Origin: JALOOE01 sp964423545
Lineage (GTDB): Bacteria > Chloroflexota > Anaerolineae > CG2-30-64-16
NCBI GenBank assembly: GCA_964423545.1
Contig: CAYRFV010000125.1
Span: 1-15,154 of the forward strand
Length of the DNA: 15,154 nt
Direction of reading: 5' to 3'
Shown: piece by piece, positions 13,709 through 15,154 of the stretch
Layout of the letters: every line of letters starts with the position of its first letter
Position numbering within the stretch: position 1 is the stretch's first letter
Notes under the pieces: model-generated
What the model was told of the DNA's origin: nothing
What the model saw: only the letters and a program-made list of their open reading frames with translations
Database searches by the model: none
Position numbers and translations under genes: made by a program

Positions 13709-15154
13709 AGATCGTCAACGTCGCAGAGATGCGCGGCATCGAACAAGCGGCCGATGCCGGCGGTCAGTCGTACGCCGCCATGATGGAGATGGCCGGAAAC
13801 GCGGTCGCCAATGTCGCTCACGCTCTGATGGCGCCCCAACCTGACCAGCCGATCCTGTTGTTAGTGGGCCCGGGCAACAACGGCGGTGACGGCCTGGTGG
13901 CCGCGCGCCACCTGATGCAGAGCGGCCACCCTGTGACCGTCTATCTCTGGAAACGAGACACCAAGGGTGACGAGCTCTTTCGCCAACTCAGGCGCAAGCG
14001 CCGCGGGATAACGATTCTGTACGCCGACAACGATCCCGGCTTCGACAAACTGCGCCACGCGCTCAACGCCGCTGATCTGGTGATCGACGCGCTGCTGGGC
14101 ACCGGCGCCTCGCGTCCCATTGAGGGGGGCCTGGCGGAGCTGCTCGCCGTCGCCCGCCAGGAGCTGACCTCACGGCGCCAGCCCCCGATCGAGCAGGACG
14201 ACGGGCCCATGCTCGGCATTCCGCGCTTTCCGATCACCGAGGCAATGGCGCTGGGCGCCGATATCCGAATGGGGCAACCCCCCAGACCCGATGACATGGA
14301 TGACCTCCTTCCAGATGAGTTCGAGGAGGATGATCTCAAGGAAGACGAGGACGGGCCCGAGGCGCAATGGGATGTGTGGGACGAGGATGAGGCGCCAGCA
14401 ACCCCGTGGCCGCAGCCCTCCATCCTGGCGGTCGATTGCCCCAGTGGGCTGAACTGCGACACCGGCGCGCTCGATCCGGCGGCTCTGCCGGCCGATCTGA
14501 CGGTTACATTCGGTTTTCCCAAGTGGGGGCACCTCCAGCATCCCGGCGCAGCCGCGAGCGGCGTGCTCGCGGTCGCCAACATCGGCGTGCCTCCTGAACT
14601 CAGCGCCGAGATCCAGACCGAGCTCATCGAACCGCGCCATGTCGGCTCCTGGCTCCCGAAACGCCAACAGCACGCACACAAAGGCACGTTCGGCCACGCG
14701 ATGGTCGTTGCAGGCTCGCTGAACTACACCGGCGCAGCCTATTTGAGCGGGTCCGCTGCCGTCCACGCCGGGACAGGCCTGGTGACCCTCGCGATTCCGG
14801 CGGCGCTGCACTCCGTGCTGGCAGGCGCCCTTCCTGAGGTCACATGGCTGCCGCTGCCGGGTCCGGAAGGCGTCCACGCGGGGTCAGGGGTCGCCAAGCT
14901 GCTGGAGGCGTTGCCCGGGTGCGACGCCCTGCTGGTCGGGCCGGGTCTGACGGTGCAGCCCGACGTGAAAGCCTTCATCGCGGCGCTCTTCGGGCCGATG
15001 GGACTGGATCGAGAGACGTGGCAGGGGAGAACCGTGGTCGATGCGGACGCATTGAACCTGCTGGCCGGCGAGCCCGACTGGCCGGCTCGCCTCCCGCCGC
15101 AGACAATCCTCACGCCTCACCCCGGCGTGATGGCGCGCCTCATCGGCGGACGGA
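13705..15154 (+). CDS. nnrE: Bifunctional NAD(P)HX epimerase/dehydratase, cut by right edge, with acidic insert
   Basis: 483 residues are visible and the frame is open to the edge. The N-terminal epimerase domain has VAEMRGIEQAAD near the start, GPGNNGGDG at 55-63, and DALLGTGASRP ending near 138. Its usual following strand, here ILAVDCPSGLNCDTG (240-254), is displaced by an insert of about 85 residues (153-237) whose second half is strongly acidic (about 285-nt tract from 14281 encodes many Asp and Glu). The C-terminal ADP-dependent dehydratase domain begins KGTFGHAMVVAGS (326-338) and shows VDADALNLLAG and TPHPGVMARL at its end; the GAGD motif would lie past the edge. The enzyme repairs hydrated NADH and NADPH. 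The start ATG 13705 overlaps the previous stop and has GAGGTG before it. TPHPG is followed by V where E is common. The reading frame was checked through the insert and is continuous. Confidence 0.95.
   Translation, partial: MKIVNVAEMRGIEQAADAGGQSYAAMMEMAGNAVANVAHALMAPQPDQPILLLVGPGNNGGDGLVAARHLMQSGHPVTVYLWKRDTKGDELFRQLRRKRRGITILYADNDPGFDKLRHALNAADLVIDALLGTGASRPIEGGLAELLAVARQELTSRRQPPIEQDDGPMLGIPRFPITEAMALGADIRMGQPPRPDDMDDLLPDEFEEDDLKEDEDGPEAQWDVWDEDEAPATPWPQPSILAVDCPSGLNCDTGALDPAALPADLTVTFGFPKWGHLQHPGAAASGVLAVANIGVPPELSAEIQTELIEPRHVGSWLPKRQQHAHKGTFGHAMVVAGSLNYTGAAYLSGSAAVHAGTGLVTLAIPAALHSVLAGALPEVTWLPLPGPEGVHAGSGVAKLLEALPGCDALLVGPGLTVQPDVKAFIAALFGPMGLDRETWQGRTVVDADALNLLAGEPDWPARLPPQTILTPHPGVMARLIGGR

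Noticed and set aside
1..15154. CRISPR arrays, tRNA or rRNA genes, insertion sequences
   Set aside because: No regularly spaced direct repeats, no cloverleaf or rRNA-like sequence, and no transposase-like protein were seen on either strand.

Overview
The window is high-GC bacterial DNA with tightly packed genes. Its largest part, from the left edge to about 9058, is a minus-strand operon for a phage-tail-like contractile injection system of the extracellular type (eCIS; relatives are Afp and PVC). Nothing in the window fixes the taxon. The high GC and the style of the YfhO, NnrE and eCIS proteins would suit a Chloroflexota-like bacterium, but that is inference.

Reading the minus strand from right to left, the eCIS genes are: contractile sheath, tail tube, a T4-type baseplate/hub-assembly protein with two CPxC knuckles, a Pro/Ala-rich linker protein with conserved ends, a DUF4255 (Pvc16-like) cap/terminator protein extended by Ig-like domains, a Pvc15-like AAA+ ATPase, a small conserved-looking protein of unknown function, a DUF4157 metalloprotease-like protein with a Cys-rich C-terminus, and the start of a second DUF4157-type protein that runs off the left edge. 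Gaps are 11 nt, 2 nt, then five overlaps of 1 or 4 nt, then 28 nt, so this is one transcription unit. Spike, gp25, LysM, large baseplate, tape-measure and fibre genes are not visible and would be expected further left. The likely job is assembly of a cytoplasmic or released contractile needle. The last two genes share an N-terminal CxC-x9-CxxC leader and are the best candidates for cargo or cargo-loading proteins.

Region 9059-9416 is non-coding and holds a candidate promoter for the eCIS operon. Upstream on the same strand are a tandem thioredoxin (CPPC domain, three-copy hexapeptide linker, CGPC domain) and a large YfhO-family membrane protein.

From 12858 to 13033 lies a divergent promoter region with a TATGAT -10 box on each strand. 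To its right, on the plus strand, are a six-helix CcmC-like membrane protein that keeps the two expected histidines but has lost the tryptophan-rich heme motif, and, overlapping it by 4 nt, a bifunctional NAD(P)HX epimerase/dehydratase (NnrE) that carries an unusual acidic insert of about 85 residues and is cut by the right edge.

The most interesting points are the eCIS operon with its paired Cys-leader DUF4157 proteins, the double thioredoxin next to it, and the CcmC-like protein with an altered heme site.
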